This document shows, piece by piece, positions 27,149 to 35,738 of a DNA stretch of 64,000 nt; the stretch's first letter is position 1; every line of letters begins with the position of its first letter. Below the pieces are notes generated by a model. That model was not told the DNA's origin and ran no database searches. It saw nothing but the letters and a program-made list of their open reading frames with translations. Position numbers and translations under genes: made by a program. The stretch comes from Arthrobacter psychrochitiniphilus (lineage in GTDB: Bacteria; Actinomycetota; Actinomycetes; Actinomycetales; Micrococcaceae), in NCBI RefSeq assembly GCF_003185915.1, contig NZ_QHLZ01000011.1, positions 1 to 64,000 of the forward strand, in the 5' to 3' direction.

Positions 27149-27418
27149 ATGGGTTTCATCGGATGGATTATCTTGGGTCTAATTGTCGGCGCCATTGTTA
27201 AGGCAGTTCTGCCAGGACGGGTTAACGGCGGTTGGATCACCAGCCTTGTATTGGGTGTGGTTGGCGCCATTGTTGGAGGATGGATCGGAGACCTTCTCTT
27301 CGGCGGCGGAAAAATGGAATTTTGGAGCCTAGGCTCGTGGCTCCTAGCCATTGTTGGCGGCCTGGTTGTTGCGGGCGTCTACGGAGCCATCACCGGCCGC
27401 AACAAGTCAGCAGCCTAG
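27149..27418 (+). CDS. GlsB/YeaQ/YmgE-family membrane protein
   Basis: The 89-residue protein has three hydrophobic glycine-rich helices (GFIGWIILGLIVGAIVKAVLPG; LVLGVVGAIVGGWIGDLLFG; WLLAIVGGLVVAGVYGAI), characteristic of the transglycosylase-associated-protein family. Members are small inner-membrane proteins linked to general, acid or salt stress; biochemical function is not settled. TTAGGAG precedes the ATG. It is followed 51 nt later by a pyridoxamine-oxidase-fold stress protein in the same direction. Confidence 0.88.
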   Translation: MGFIGWIILGLIVGAIVKAVLPGRVNGGWITSLVLGVVGAIVGGWIGDLLFGGGKMEFWSLGSWLLAIVGGLVVAGVYGAITGRNKSAA

Positions 27419-27469
27419 CCAGAGCAGCGTGCTAACCAAAGCAGCGTCCACTTTAGGAGGAATGTCCCC

Positions 27470-27964
27470 ATGTTAACGAACGAAGATTCAGCAACCGAAG
27501 ACCTCAACAAAGTCCTGACGATCATCAATTCGCACCGCATTTGCATGTTCACTACCCAAGGCCCTGACGGCTTGCTCAGTCATCCAATGACGGTTGCCAA
27601 GGTCGAGGACAGCGGTGAACTGTGGTTTCTCAGCTCTGCTGGCACCTCCCCTGTTGAACAGGCGCAGCTGGCACCAGAGGTTAACCTTTCCTTCGCGGGA
27701 AAAGACCAGTGGCTCTCACTTCACGGACAAGCCGCAGTGATCACCAGTGAAGCGAAAGCGCGGGAATTGTGGAATCCGGCAGCCGCTGCTTTCTACCCGG
27801 ATGGCCCCGAGTCCAAGGAATTGGTCTTGATCCGGGTGCGCCCCGATGGTGCTCAATATTGGGAATCTCCCGGCGGCGTCTTGGCCACTGTGTTCAAGTG
27901 GGCCAAGGCACGCATCAGCGGGGAAAGAATTGATGCAGGAGAAAGCGGCACTGTGGATCTCTGA
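27470..27964 (+). CDS. General stress protein 26-like, pyridoxamine 5'-phosphate oxidase fold
   Basis: The 164-residue split-barrel flavin-binding-fold protein includes ICMFTTQGPDGLLSHPMTVAKVED, LWFLSS, and NLSFAGKDQWLSLHGQAAV, typical of the YzzA/GS26 group. Such proteins bind FMN/FAD or deazaflavin; most have no proven substrate. AGGAGGAATG upstream is a strong ribosome site. It belongs to the cluster of small stress genes at 25541-28336. Confidence 0.85.
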   Translation: MLTNEDSATEDLNKVLTIINSHRICMFTTQGPDGLLSHPMTVAKVEDSGELWFLSSAGTSPVEQAQLAPEVNLSFAGKDQWLSLHGQAAVITSEAKARELWNPAAAAFYPDGPESKELVLIRVRPDGAQYWESPGGVLATVFKWAKARISGERIDAGESGTVDL

Positions 27965-28051
27965 GCGGTAGATCTCTGAAAGGGTGCTTGCTTTCTTCAC
28001 GAGCGCAATTTTTCCCTAAAAAAGAGCCAAAACAGGACGGATGGAGTACGT

Positions 28052-28336
28052 ATGAAAGCTAAGTTGACGTTCATTGCAGGCCTTGGCGCTGAATATATTC
28101 TAGGAAGTAGGGCCGGGAGGGCTCACTACGATCAACTGAAATCCTCGGTGCGGAAGCTCTGGAATAGAGATGAAGTGCAGGGCACCGTGGCGAGTGTCCA
28201 AGAGAGCGTGAAAGCCCAAGCTGGCGAAGCTGTGAACAAGCTGGTTCACCAGGTTCTCCCAGCCAGGGAATCCGTTGCCGAAAATTCCGATGCGTTCCGC
28301 TATGCCGGACTCCACAGTGGACGCGGCAGAGGCTAA
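28052..28336 (+). CDS. YtxH-like small protein
   Basis: The 94-residue protein has a short hydrophobic N terminus (LTFIAGLGAEYILGSRAGR) followed by an amphipathic helix rich in K, Q and V, as in YtxH-type and related stress proteins. The GSRAGRAHYDQL segment is common in actinobacterial members. A probable membrane-anchored or peripheral protein of unknown function. It is the last of the stress-type genes before the decayed region. Confidence 0.65.
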   Translation: MKAKLTFIAGLGAEYILGSRAGRAHYDQLKSSVRKLWNRDEVQGTVASVQESVKAQAGEAVNKLVHQVLPARESVAENSDAFRYAGLHSGRGRG

Positions 28337-28420
28337 GCACCGCGGACCAGGTTGACCACTTTGCCCTGTGCGAAGAGTTAGCGCTTGAGATGCGGGCGCG
28401 CATCTCAAGCGCAGCACCAC

Positions 28421-29059
28421 CTAGCGCAGCACAACGGTCCGGTTACCGTGAAGAATAACGCGACCTTCACAATGCCCCTGGACTGCGTTACTCAATGCCT
28501 TGCACTCGGTGTCCCTGCCCGCCGCCACAAGATCATCGGGTCCGAAGATGTGGTCCACTTCCACAATTTGTTGGGAAATGATGGGCCCTTCATCGAGCTC
28601 GATGTTGACGTAGTGGGCAGTGGCACGCCCGTCCAGCTTCCGGGTCAAAACATCACTGAGCACCTGCATATAGCGGGCCAACACCACCAGCTCAACGTCC
28701 AGCTCATTTACCAATTCCAGTAACCGAGCCTCAGTAGCCGGCTTAGTCGCGGCGGAGATGGGGACATGGAAAAACTGTATGCCATGCCATTGCGCCAACC
28801 GCTCATGGTCCAGGTGGTTGGAGACTACAGCAACAATATCCACCGGCAGTTCCCCGGTCTGGGTCCTGAACAGCAAGTCATTGGGGCAGTGCTCAAACGT
28901 TGAGACCATGATCAACACCCGCCTTTTGGCGCCATGGGGGCGCATGAAGAAGTGCCCCTTGGGTTCACCTTGGTGACCGCTGGCCCCAACAGCGCCTTGA
29001 TCAAGATGCCTGCGGTCACTAAATTGCAGGTTATCAATAATGTCCGCCTCGCGCTCCAG
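28421..29059 (-). pseudogene. purU: Decayed formyltetrahydrofolate deformylase
   Basis: One stop-free frame carries matches to PurU in order: ADIIDNLQFSDR, HFFMR, RRVLIMVSTFEHCPNDLLFR, VELVVLARYMQVLSD, TAHYV and ELDEGPIISQ, to the C terminus. The start of the ACT domain is missing. The ACT-to-catalytic linker is missing, and an extra insert follows the DR residues. The essential NIHHSFLP-to-LIGA stretch of about 30 residues, with the catalytic His, has been deleted in frame (KLDGR joins directly to ATAHYV). No start codon fits the full frame. Intact PurU is about 280-290 residues; here roughly 210 codons remain. Non-functional as an enzyme. Confidence 0.85.
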
Positions 29060-29101
29060 CCCTTACCCTTGGCCGGAATCATGGTGTGTGGTGGTCATGG
29101 C

Positions 29102-29240
29102 TCAGCACTCAATCGCGTTCACGGCCAGGCCCCCGCGGGAGGTTTCCTTGTACTTGCTCATCATGTCGGCACCTGTCTGACGCATCGTTTCGATCGCCTT
29201 GTCAAATGATACTTTTTGACTACCGTCACCGTGCGTGGTG
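29102..29240 (-). pseudogene. sdaA: C-terminal remnant of L-serine dehydratase
   Basis: About 45 codons remain, ending [14 protein letters not shown] and a stop, preceded by [22 protein letters not shown], which is the recognisable end of single-chain iron-sulfur L-serine dehydratases. Everything upstream is lost, and the sequence runs into a creatinase-like fragment on the other strand. It lies directly before the decayed purU, as in glycine/sarcosine utilisation clusters where these genes are neighbours. Confidence 0.85.
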
Positions 29241-29460
29241 CATGAGATCGCCAAGACCTTCCCCGATCAGAAATCCGCGATACCTGGGTGTGGTTCCGGT
29301 CAGGCATCAACACGGACGGTACCGTGTGCAAGGACATTGACACAGTCTTGGAACCAGGCATGGTGGTCTCCTTGGAGCCCATGGTCACCGTCATGGACGG
29401 TCAGCCCGGAGCTGGCGGTTACCGTGAGCACTGCATCTTGGTAATTGGCGAGGACGGCGC
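29238..29460 (+). pseudogene. Fragments of a creatinase-type M24 amidinohydrolase
   Basis: Three pieces lie in two frames. [11 protein letters not shown] at 29238-29270 shifts frame to IRDTWVWFRSGINTDGT at about 29273-29323. That joins directly to DIDTVLEPGMVVSLEPM and GAGGYREHCILVIGEDGA. These are hallmark segments of creatinase (creatine to sarcosine and urea), but the region between GINTDG and the DIDTVLEPG strand, which holds most active-site residues, is gone, and so is the N-terminal domain. The end runs into the IclR fragment. Confidence 0.78.
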
Positions 29461-30024
29461 TACAAGTTGGGTCTGATCGCCGTGGCCGGGGCGCTCCTGG
29501 CGGAACTGGATGAACGCCGCGTGGCTTACCCCTTGCTCCAAGTCTTGCCCGAACGCACAGGGGAAACCAGCGCTCTGATGTTGTGGAATGGGCGCGAATC
29601 CATGTGTGTGCAACAATTCCCCAGCACCCAGCAGGTCAAGCACACCGCACCCTTCGGCGCCCGGTACAGTGACGCAATGAGCGCCTCCGTCCAAGTATTT
29701 TTGGCTCTGGAGCCGGAAGAAAGGGTCCGGGAACTGATGTTTAACGGCACCATTCGCTTTGCTGGTTTAGATGAAGCCGGGCTGGAGGCCTACGCAGTCC
29801 GGCTCGGAGACGTAGCAAAACGCGGATATGCCACCAACTATGGGGAATCGGCCTTGGACGAGGTGGGTGTGGCCGCCCCCGTCTTTGACCACCGCGGTCA
29901 TCTGGTGGCCGCCGTACTCATCCCCGCGCCACGGTTCCGCGTCTCCCCCGAACAATTGGCAAATTTGGGCGAGGCCGCCAAAAAGTGCGCCCGCGCGATC
30001 ACCTTGCGGCTGGGTGGCTCCTGA
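29455..30024 (+). pseudogene. IclR-family regulator lacking its DNA-binding domain
   Basis: The frame from about 29455 reads RRYKLGLIAVAGALLAELDE and continues through a complete IclR effector-binding domain to residue 189 or so. The whole N-terminal winged helix-turn-helix of about 60 residues is absent and replaced by the creatinase remnant. An ATG-like start (29467) exists within the domain, so an effector domain alone could be made, but no ribosome site is evident. Probably the former regulator of the decayed creatine/sarcosine genes. Confidence 0.8.
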
Positions 30025-30102
30025 GCGGGCATGAAAAAGTTTTACCGACTGACGGCGGCGCGGCTAAGCCCGTGGGCCGATGACGTCACTGAGAAGTTAG
30101 CG

Positions 30103-30270
30103 AACGTGTCACTTTCCTCCGAAGAGCCGGCTGAACCAGCCGCCGGCAAGGCTCTAGACCGGGCGGGGTTTGGACTGGTCGCTGGGAGCCTGAAGGAATG
30201 TCTGGCCTCAGGCCACAGCGAAGACCTGGACAGCGGCAAACTGGAGAAGCTGTTCCTGTCCTTGGCGTAA
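30103..30270 (+). pseudogene. Deletion-joined second copy of the CsoR / Cys-rich gene pair
   Basis: From 30145 the plus frame encodes [20 protein letters not shown] and onward to the end FLSLA, nearly identical to the C-terminal half of the regulator at 54174-54467. Immediately before it, 30107-30142 on the minus strand encodes GGWFSRLFGGK and a stop, the C terminus of the Cys-rich protein at 53898-54101. In the intact copy these genes are divergent and their ends are far apart, so the middle of a duplicated pair has been deleted. An open frame from 30031 crosses it but is not an original gene. Confidence 0.88.
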
Positions 30271-30297
30271 AACGTGGCGCACCTTCACTGCGGCGGT

Positions 30298-30876
30298 TCA
30301 GCCCTGTTGCGCCCAGGCCACACCATTGAGGGAAATTTCTTGGCTCATGTCATCAAGGAAACGGATCACCACATCGCGTTCTGCCTGACTCAACCGCGCC
30401 GCCGCATAGAATCGCTTGGCTTGTTGGCGCCCCACCGTGTCCATGGCCGCTTGCCGGGTTTTCGCAGTGATGGTGATCGCCAGCGCCCGGCGGTCGGTGG
30501 GATGGGCCTGACGGATGATGTGTCCCGCACTTTCGAGCCGGTCCAGCAGCTTGGTGGTGGACGCCGTCGAGATTTTCAGGTGAGCGGCAATGGCACCGGG
30601 GGTGGCAATGTCTTGGGTGTTCGCCGCTACGATCAAGTAGTGCAGCGCCCGCATATCGGATTGGTTGAGTTTCATGTACCGCAGCGAGGCGTCCGAGAGC
30701 TCCTTCTCGGCAACGCGCAGCCTACCCAGCGCAGCCATAAGCTGGCCAATGCTCTCAATTTCGGCCGGGGCCATTGCCGCCCGGTCAATGAGCTGACTGT
30801 CGGGGTCGGCAGCATTCACATCGTAGAGGTTTCTCGGCAATGGAGCTTCATTTTCCTTGATACTTGCCATGAACAT
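30298..30876 (-). CDS. MarR-family regulator of the MMPL exporter
   Basis: The 192-residue MarR protein has the helix-turn-helix at about residues 95-150 (IAAHLKISTASTTKLLDRLESAGH, wing HPTDRRALAITIT). It is divergent from an MMPL-family transporter 100 nt away, a common repressor/pump arrangement. GGGATAG lies 8 nt before the ATG at 30876; the Met at 30870 is also possible. The AT-rich intergenic region holds TTTAG-N10-CTAAA, a candidate operator. Confidence 0.85.
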   Translation of the reverse strand: MFMASIKENEAPLPRNLYDVNAADPDSQLIDRAAMAPAEIESIGQLMAALGRLRVAEKELSDASLRYMKLNQSDMRALHYLIVAANTQDIATPGAIAAHLKISTASTTKLLDRLESAGHIIRQAHPTDRRALAITITAKTRQAAMDTVGRQQAKRFYAAARLSQAERDVVIRFLDDMSQEISLNGVAWAQQG

Positions 30877-30921
30877 AATTCTATCCCAGCTCCTATATAA
30901 AGAGCTCCACTTGTTGCAAGC

Positions 30922-30941
30922 TTTAGTATTTACTAGCTAAA
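30922..30941. promoter_or_regulatory. TTTAG-N10-CTAAA inverted repeat between MarR and MMPL genes
   Basis: It is centred in the 100-bp divergent region, overlapping a second CTAG-CTAAA-CTAG symmetry. This is a candidate MarR operator covering both promoters. Confidence 0.45.
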
Positions 30942-30976
30942 CTAGATTAAAATTTGTTAGCGATGGAGAACTGAAT

Positions 30977-33283
30977 ATGAGCAGGCACAAAGCCAGCCCT
31001 CACGCCGGGACAAATCCCGGCAAACCACAGCACAAACCCCGAAAATGGCTGAGGACACTGCTGCCGGCGCTGATCATCATCGCTTGGTTTGTTGGCGGCT
31101 CCATTGGCGGACCCTACTTTGGCAAGGTCAGCGAGGTCTCATCTAATGATCCAACCACCTACCTGCCGTCCTCCTCTGACGCCACCCAAGTACAAAAACT
31201 GCAGAGTGATTTCCGTGACTCTGACGAGATTCCCGCCGTCCTGGTCTTCTCCAGCACCGACACCCTGAGCCCAAATGACATAGCGGCGGTGTCTGAGCAA
31301 GTTTCAGAACTGACCAAGATTGCCGGCGTGGGCCAGGACGTATCCCCTGCCATCCCCTCAAAAGACGGCCGGGCACTCCAGGCTTTCGTTCCCATCCAAT
31401 CCGATGCCGACATTGGCGAGATCGTCACCACCATTGGCACTACTCTGCGCGCATCAGCACCTGAGGGCGTTTCAGTTCATGTCACCGGCCCGGCCGGATT
31501 CACGGCAGATTTGATCGAAGGTTTCTCCGGGATCGACGGGATCCTGCTCGGCGTGGCTCTTTTGGCTGTGTTCGTCATCTTGATTGCCGTCTACCGCTCC
31601 CTGTTGCTCCCGGTGGCCGTGCTGGCCACCAGCCTGTTTGCCCTGTGCGTGGCCCTACTGAGTGTCTGGTGGCTGGCGAAAGCTGGAATCCTGCTGCTGA
31701 GCGGCCAAACCCAGGGCATCTTGTTCATTCTGGTCATTGGCGCCGCCACGGACTACTCACTGCTCTACGTTTCTCGTTACCGGGAAGAGTTGCGTATCTC
31801 CACGGATAAATGGTCCGCGAGCATGGCGGCCATCCGCAAGTCCGCAGAACCGATTGCCGCTTCCGGCGGGACAGTTATTGTGGGCTTGCTTTGTCTGCTG
31901 CTCAGCGATTTGAAATCCAACAGTTCACTAGGACCAGTAGCTGCGATAGGCATAGTCTTTGCCATGCTTTCTGCCCTGACTCTCCTACCGGCACTGTTGT
32001 TCGCTTTTGGCCGCAACGCGTTCTGGCCGCGCCGGCCCAAATATGAACCAAACGTTGTGGCAGCAGAACATGGAGTGCACGCCACGGGTGTCTGGGCCAA
32101 GCTGTCCCGAACCATCAAACGCCGTCCGCGCTTGATCTGGATGGTGACCACCGCCGTCCTGCTGATAGGCGTCTTTGGCGCCACCACGCTCAATGCCAGT
32201 GGGGTTCCGCAATCGGAGCTGGTATTGGGCTCCTCCGAGGCACGTGATGGCCAAGCCATCTTAGGCCAGCATTTCCCGGGCGGCACCGGCAGTCCCGTGC
32301 TTGTTGTTGTGCCACAGGCGCAGTTGCAGGATGCGGCGGATGTGCTGTTGGCGCAGGAGGGTGTTGACTCTGTCTCAGTTGTTGCGGCAGATGCCCCCGG
32401 CGGCAGCGCCACTGTCACAGCCCAAGGCATTGGAGCCATGGGCGCACCCGGGGCAGCAGCTCCCCAACCCACAGTGGCCAACGGGGACATCATGCTACAA
32501 GGCACACTCGCTGATGCCGCGGATTCTGACGCTGCCTCCTCCGTGGTGCGCGAGCTACGGACCGGCCTCTCCGGCGTTGTCCCGCAGGCTCTGGTGGGCG
32601 GTGTCACGGCCACCTCGATTGACACTAACGACGCCTCCATCCATGACCGCAACTTGATCATCCCCGTGGTTCTGGTGGTCATTCTGCTCATCCTTATGAT
32701 GCTTCTGCGTTCTGTCCTGGCACCGGCGCTGTTGGTCCTGACCACCGTGCTGTCCTTTGGCACGGCCTTGGGAGTGGCGGCCTTTTTCTTCAACCACGTG
32801 TTCCACTTCCCCGGCGCCGATCCCGCGGTCCCGCTCTTCGGATTCATCTTCCTTGTAGCCCTGGGCATTGACTACAACATCTTCTTGATGACTCGAGTGC
32901 GGGAGGAATCACTCAAACATGGCACCCATGACGGGATCATCCGCGGGCTGGTCATTACTGGTGGCGTGATCACCTCGGCAGGGCTGGTTCTGGCCGCTAC
33001 TTTCTCGGCTCTTGGTGTAATTCCCATCCTCTTCTTGGCCCAGATTGCCTTCATCGTGGCGTTCGGGGTGCTGCTGGATACCTTTGTGGTCAGGTCATTG
33101 CTGGTCCCGGCCCTCAGCTACGATCTGGGCAAAGTCATCTGGTGGCCCTCCAAGCTCTCCCGGGCAGCCACGCACGCCAGCGGCCATGGTGACGGAGGTG
33201 CCGACGGTGAGGCTGACGGAGCTGGCGCCGGAGACGGGGCTCACGGCGGCCAGCTAGATACATTGTCCGCTCACCGAAGCTAA
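30977..33283 (+). CDS. MMPL-family RND transporter
   Basis: This 768-residue membrane protein follows the MMPL plan: N-terminal TM helix (LLPALIIIAWFVGGSIGGP), a large extracytoplasmic loop, a cluster of five or six TM helices with GAATDYSLLYVSRYREEL, then a repeat of the same layout ending with ALGIDYNIFLMTRVREES. The two G(A/I)xxDY motifs mark the proton pathway. It probably exports a hydrophobic or toxic compound, and the MarR neighbour suggests an inducible pump. The C-terminal tail is Gly/Ala/Asp-rich and cytoplasmic. Confidence 0.88.
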   Translation: MSRHKASPHAGTNPGKPQHKPRKWLRTLLPALIIIAWFVGGSIGGPYFGKVSEVSSNDPTTYLPSSSDATQVQKLQSDFRDSDEIPAVLVFSSTDTLSPNDIAAVSEQVSELTKIAGVGQDVSPAIPSKDGRALQAFVPIQSDADIGEIVTTIGTTLRASAPEGVSVHVTGPAGFTADLIEGFSGIDGILLGVALLAVFVILIAVYRSLLLPVAVLATSLFALCVALLSVWWLAKAGILLLSGQTQGILFILVIGAATDYSLLYVSRYREELRISTDKWSASMAAIRKSAEPIAASGGTVIVGLLCLLLSDLKSNSSLGPVAAIGIVFAMLSALTLLPALLFAFGRNAFWPRRPKYEPNVVAAEHGVHATGVWAKLSRTIKRRPRLIWMVTTAVLLIGVFGATTLNASGVPQSELVLGSSEARDGQAILGQHFPGGTGSPVLVVVPQAQLQDAADVLLAQEGVDSVSVVAADAPGGSATVTAQGIGAMGAPGAAAPQPTVANGDIMLQGTLADAADSDAASSVVRELRTGLSGVVPQALVGGVTATSIDTNDASIHDRNLIIPVVLVVILLILMMLLRSVLAPALLVLTTVLSFGTALGVAAFFFNHVFHFPGADPAVPLFGFIFLVALGIDYNIFLMTRVREESLKHGTHDGIIRGLVITGGVITSAGLVLAATFSALGVIPILFLAQIAFIVAFGVLLDTFVVRSLLVPALSYDLGKVIWWPSKLSRAATHASGHGDGGADGEADGAGAGDGAHGGQLDTLSAHRS

Positions 33284-33291
33284 GGCAGCAG

Positions 33292-33336
33292 CTCGAGGCG
33301 GTGAGGCGCGCTAGAGCAGCGCCTCACCGCTTCGAG
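33292..33336. terminator. Hairpin overlapping the photolyase 3' end
   Basis: The 18-nt arms CTCGAGGCGGTGAGGCGC and GCGCCTCACCGCTTCGAG have one mismatch and a 9-nt loop. They lie between the convergent MMPL and photolyase genes and use the last photolyase codons. No T tract. Confidence 0.65.
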
Positions 33337-34840
33337 CGCTTTGCTTCATATGCTCATAGGCTGCAAGCGCAGCTGCACGTGATTCCTTGAGGTCTACAAC
33401 TGGCTCGTGACTAAGTGTCGGGGCAAACTGTGCCTGGTACCGGCCGTGTGGATCGAATTTTTTGGCTTGCAGTACAGGGTTGAAGACCCTGAAATAGGGT
33501 GCGGCGTCAGTACCACACCCAGCTACCCACTGCCAGTTCGCCGGATTGGATGCCGCATCAGCATCCACGAGGGTGTCCCAGAACCAAGCCTCGCCGGCTC
33601 GCCAATGGATACCCAAATTCTTCACCAGCAAACTGGCAACAACCATGCGCACGCGGTTATGCATCCACCCGATCTGCCATAGTTGACGCATGCCGGCATC
33701 CACCAACGGGAACCCGCTCTCGCCTCGGCACCAGGCAGTGTAAAGCTCATCGATGATTGCTTGGCCCGGCTCGCTCTCACCGGATCCGCTCACAGATGCT
33801 CCGCTCGCAGCGCCCGCGCTACCGGGTACGGGCAGCACCGTGGTGGGCCAAGACCAATCAAAGCCGTCAAATTCCGGGCGAAGATTCTGCTGGTGTAAGT
33901 GCGGCTGGTGGTAGAGCTGGTTCCAGCAAAAGTCCCGCCAGGCCAGTTGGCGCATGATGGCCCGGGCGCCGTCGGCGGCTTCTCGGTTCGCCGCGGCCAA
34001 GGCGCCCAATGCTTCCCATACTTGGACAGGGCTCAGATGCCCCCAGCGCAGTGCGGGCGAAAGCCGGGAGGTTTCATCAGAGCCGGGCCGGTCCCGTCCT
34101 GTGAGGTATCCGGCGGCAACCTCATCAAGGACCAGCGCTAGCCTTTCATGGGCGGCGCCCTCACCAGGTGTCCAAGCGTTGGCTAGCCCTGCGGACCAAT
34201 CCGGAGCCTTGGGCAGCAGTTCCCAACTTTCTAGATCGTCGCTGCTGCTTCCCGCCCTAAGCCCGTCAAGCTCCAGCTGTTCTTGGGCCCTCTCTGGTGC
34301 GGGAAATTCGGGGCGCAGCGGGAGGGCAAGCAGCGCGTTATAGAACGGTGTGAACACCTTGTAGTGCCTCTCTTCCTTGGTCTTAACAACCCAGGGTTCG
34401 TGCAACAAGGTGCCGGAATAGCTACTAACGGAACAGCCAAGTTCCCGCAGGGCTGCCTTGATTTCGGTATCAACGCTGCGTTCTCCCCCACCGTACCGGC
34501 GGTTCCAGTGCATGGACAGCCCGTTGGCGGGCAGCCCGAACAGTGTACACAGCTTGCTAACCAACTCAGTGACCAGCGGCGCTGCCGGCCCCTTCAACAG
34601 CACCAGCGGAACGTTCAGCGCGTCGAGATCCTTGGATAAGTCCACCAGACTGTGGTGCAGCCACCACTTTGCACCAGCACCCAACGGGCGGATGCCCTCA
34701 GACTCTTCATCAAGAACAAACACTGCCACGGTAGGCACGTGAGTATCTGCCATGGCTGCACTGAGTGCGGGGTGATCGGCTAGACGGAGGTCGTCACGGA
34801 ACCACACAACGTTAATGGCGCTCAGAGCAGTTTTTCTCAT
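33311..34840 (-). CDS. phrB: Deoxyribodipyrimidine photolyase (class I)
   Basis: The 509-residue photolyase/cryptochrome protein has N-terminal antenna domain NVVWFRDDLRLADHPAL and C-terminal FAD domain with SPALRWGHLSP, LAWRDFCWNQLYHQP, GMRQLWQIGWMHNRVRMVVASLL and an extended WQWVAGCGTDAAPYFRVFNP. It repairs cyclobutane pyrimidine dimers with light. A Gly/Ser/Ala-rich insert of about 25 residues near residue 340 is unusual. It lies 37 nt after crtEb in the same direction, so photoprotection and photorepair probably share a transcript. Confidence 0.92.
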   Translation of the reverse strand: MRKTALSAINVVWFRDDLRLADHPALSAAMADTHVPTVAVFVLDEESEGIRPLGAGAKWWLHHSLVDLSKDLDALNVPLVLLKGPAAPLVTELVSKLCTLFGLPANGLSMHWNRRYGGGERSVDTEIKAALRELGCSVSSYSGTLLHEPWVVKTKEERHYKVFTPFYNALLALPLRPEFPAPERAQEQLELDGLRAGSSSDDLESWELLPKAPDWSAGLANAWTPGEGAAHERLALVLDEVAAGYLTGRDRPGSDETSRLSPALRWGHLSPVQVWEALGALAAANREAADGARAIMRQLAWRDFCWNQLYHQPHLHQQNLRPEFDGFDWSWPTTVLPVPGSAGAASGASVSGSGESEPGQAIIDELYTAWCRGESGFPLVDAGMRQLWQIGWMHNRVRMVVASLLVKNLGIHWRAGEAWFWDTLVDADAASNPANWQWVAGCGTDAAPYFRVFNPVLQAKKFDPHGRYQAQFAPTLSHEPVVDLKESRAAALAAYEHMKQSARSGEALL

Positions 34841-34877
34841 GTCGATGCTATTCCTTCTCTCAGGCAGGTGGTAGGCG

Positions 34878-35735
34878 TCATCGGATAAAGGCGTACCAAA
34901 TAAGAATCATGGTGATGAAGAAACCGGTCATGTAGTTGAGCCACAAGAAACGCACCCAGCCAGCGTGCGCCCGGCCAGAATCCTGCTCCCGTAAAAACAG
35001 ATACGGCAACACATTCAAGATGTAGGGCAGTGCCAACACCGCGGCTAAGGGGCCTGGCCAATCAGTGAACAACAACAAAATGCCGCCTACCGCATAGGCG
35101 CCAGCCGCAAACCCCACAGTCAACCGGGCACCCAGCACCGTGCCAATGGAACTTAGCGAGGCCGCCCGGTCAGGAACAATGTCTTGAACCGCGCCGAAGG
35201 CCTGGGATGCAACGCCCCAAAGGAAAAATGCAGCAGTCACGGCAACCAATTCGGTGTTGAAATGGGCTCCCGCTAGGACCAGCCCGTAGACCATGGGAGA
35301 GACAAAGTGGATGCTGGAAGTCATTGAATCCAGAAAGGGGCGTTCCTTGAACCGCAGATGCGGGGCGCTGTAGGCCACCACTGCCGCCATGGAGAACAGC
35401 AACACCAGGTTCGCCTGCCAAGAGCCCACCACAGCCAACACAATGAGGAAGGGAAGCAGCCCTAGAACGCACGCAAAGAGTATTCTGCGGTGTTTGCTCG
35501 GATCCACCAGCGCACCCTCCGCGCCACCCTTGCGCGGGTTGAGCAGATCGGATTCGTAATCAAAAACATCGTTGATTCCGTACATGGCCAAGTTGTAGGG
35601 AATGAGGAAAAATAGTGTGCCCACCACAAAGATCCAGTCAATGGCACCCGTGCTTAATAAATACGCGGCAGCAAAGGGGTAAGCGGTATTGACCCACGAG
35701 ACCGGGCGGGAGGTGGCGAAGAGTTCACGCAGCAA
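34878..35735 (-). CDS. crtEb: Lycopene elongase / C50 carotenoid prenyltransferase
   Basis: This 285-residue UbiA-superfamily membrane prenyltransferase has the first Asp-rich motif NDVFDYESD and a second at DIVPDRAAS, with about eight hydrophobic helices. It adds C5 units to both ends of lycopene to give C50 flavuxanthin-type carotenoids. It starts with TTG 3 nt after the crtYf stop. The order crtE-crtB-crtI-crtYe-crtYf-crtEb matches the decaprenoxanthin cluster of Corynebacterium and Micrococcales. Confidence 0.9.
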   Translation of the reverse strand: MLRELFATSRPVSWVNTAYPFAAAYLLSTGAIDWIFVVGTLFFLIPYNLAMYGINDVFDYESDLLNPRKGGAEGALVDPSKHRRILFACVLGLLPFLIVLAVVGSWQANLVLLFSMAAVVAYSAPHLRFKERPFLDSMTSSIHFVSPMVYGLVLAGAHFNTELVAVTAAFFLWGVASQAFGAVQDIVPDRAASLSSIGTVLGARLTVGFAAGAYAVGGILLLFTDWPGPLAAVLALPYILNVLPYLFLREQDSGRAHAGWVRFLWLNYMTGFFITMILIWYAFIR

Positions 35736-35738
35736 AAT

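Noticed and set aside
30031..30270. Novel 79-residue small protein
   Set aside because: The frame crosses two unrelated gene tails, one of them antisense, joined by a deletion; only the CsoR-like end is original coding sequence.
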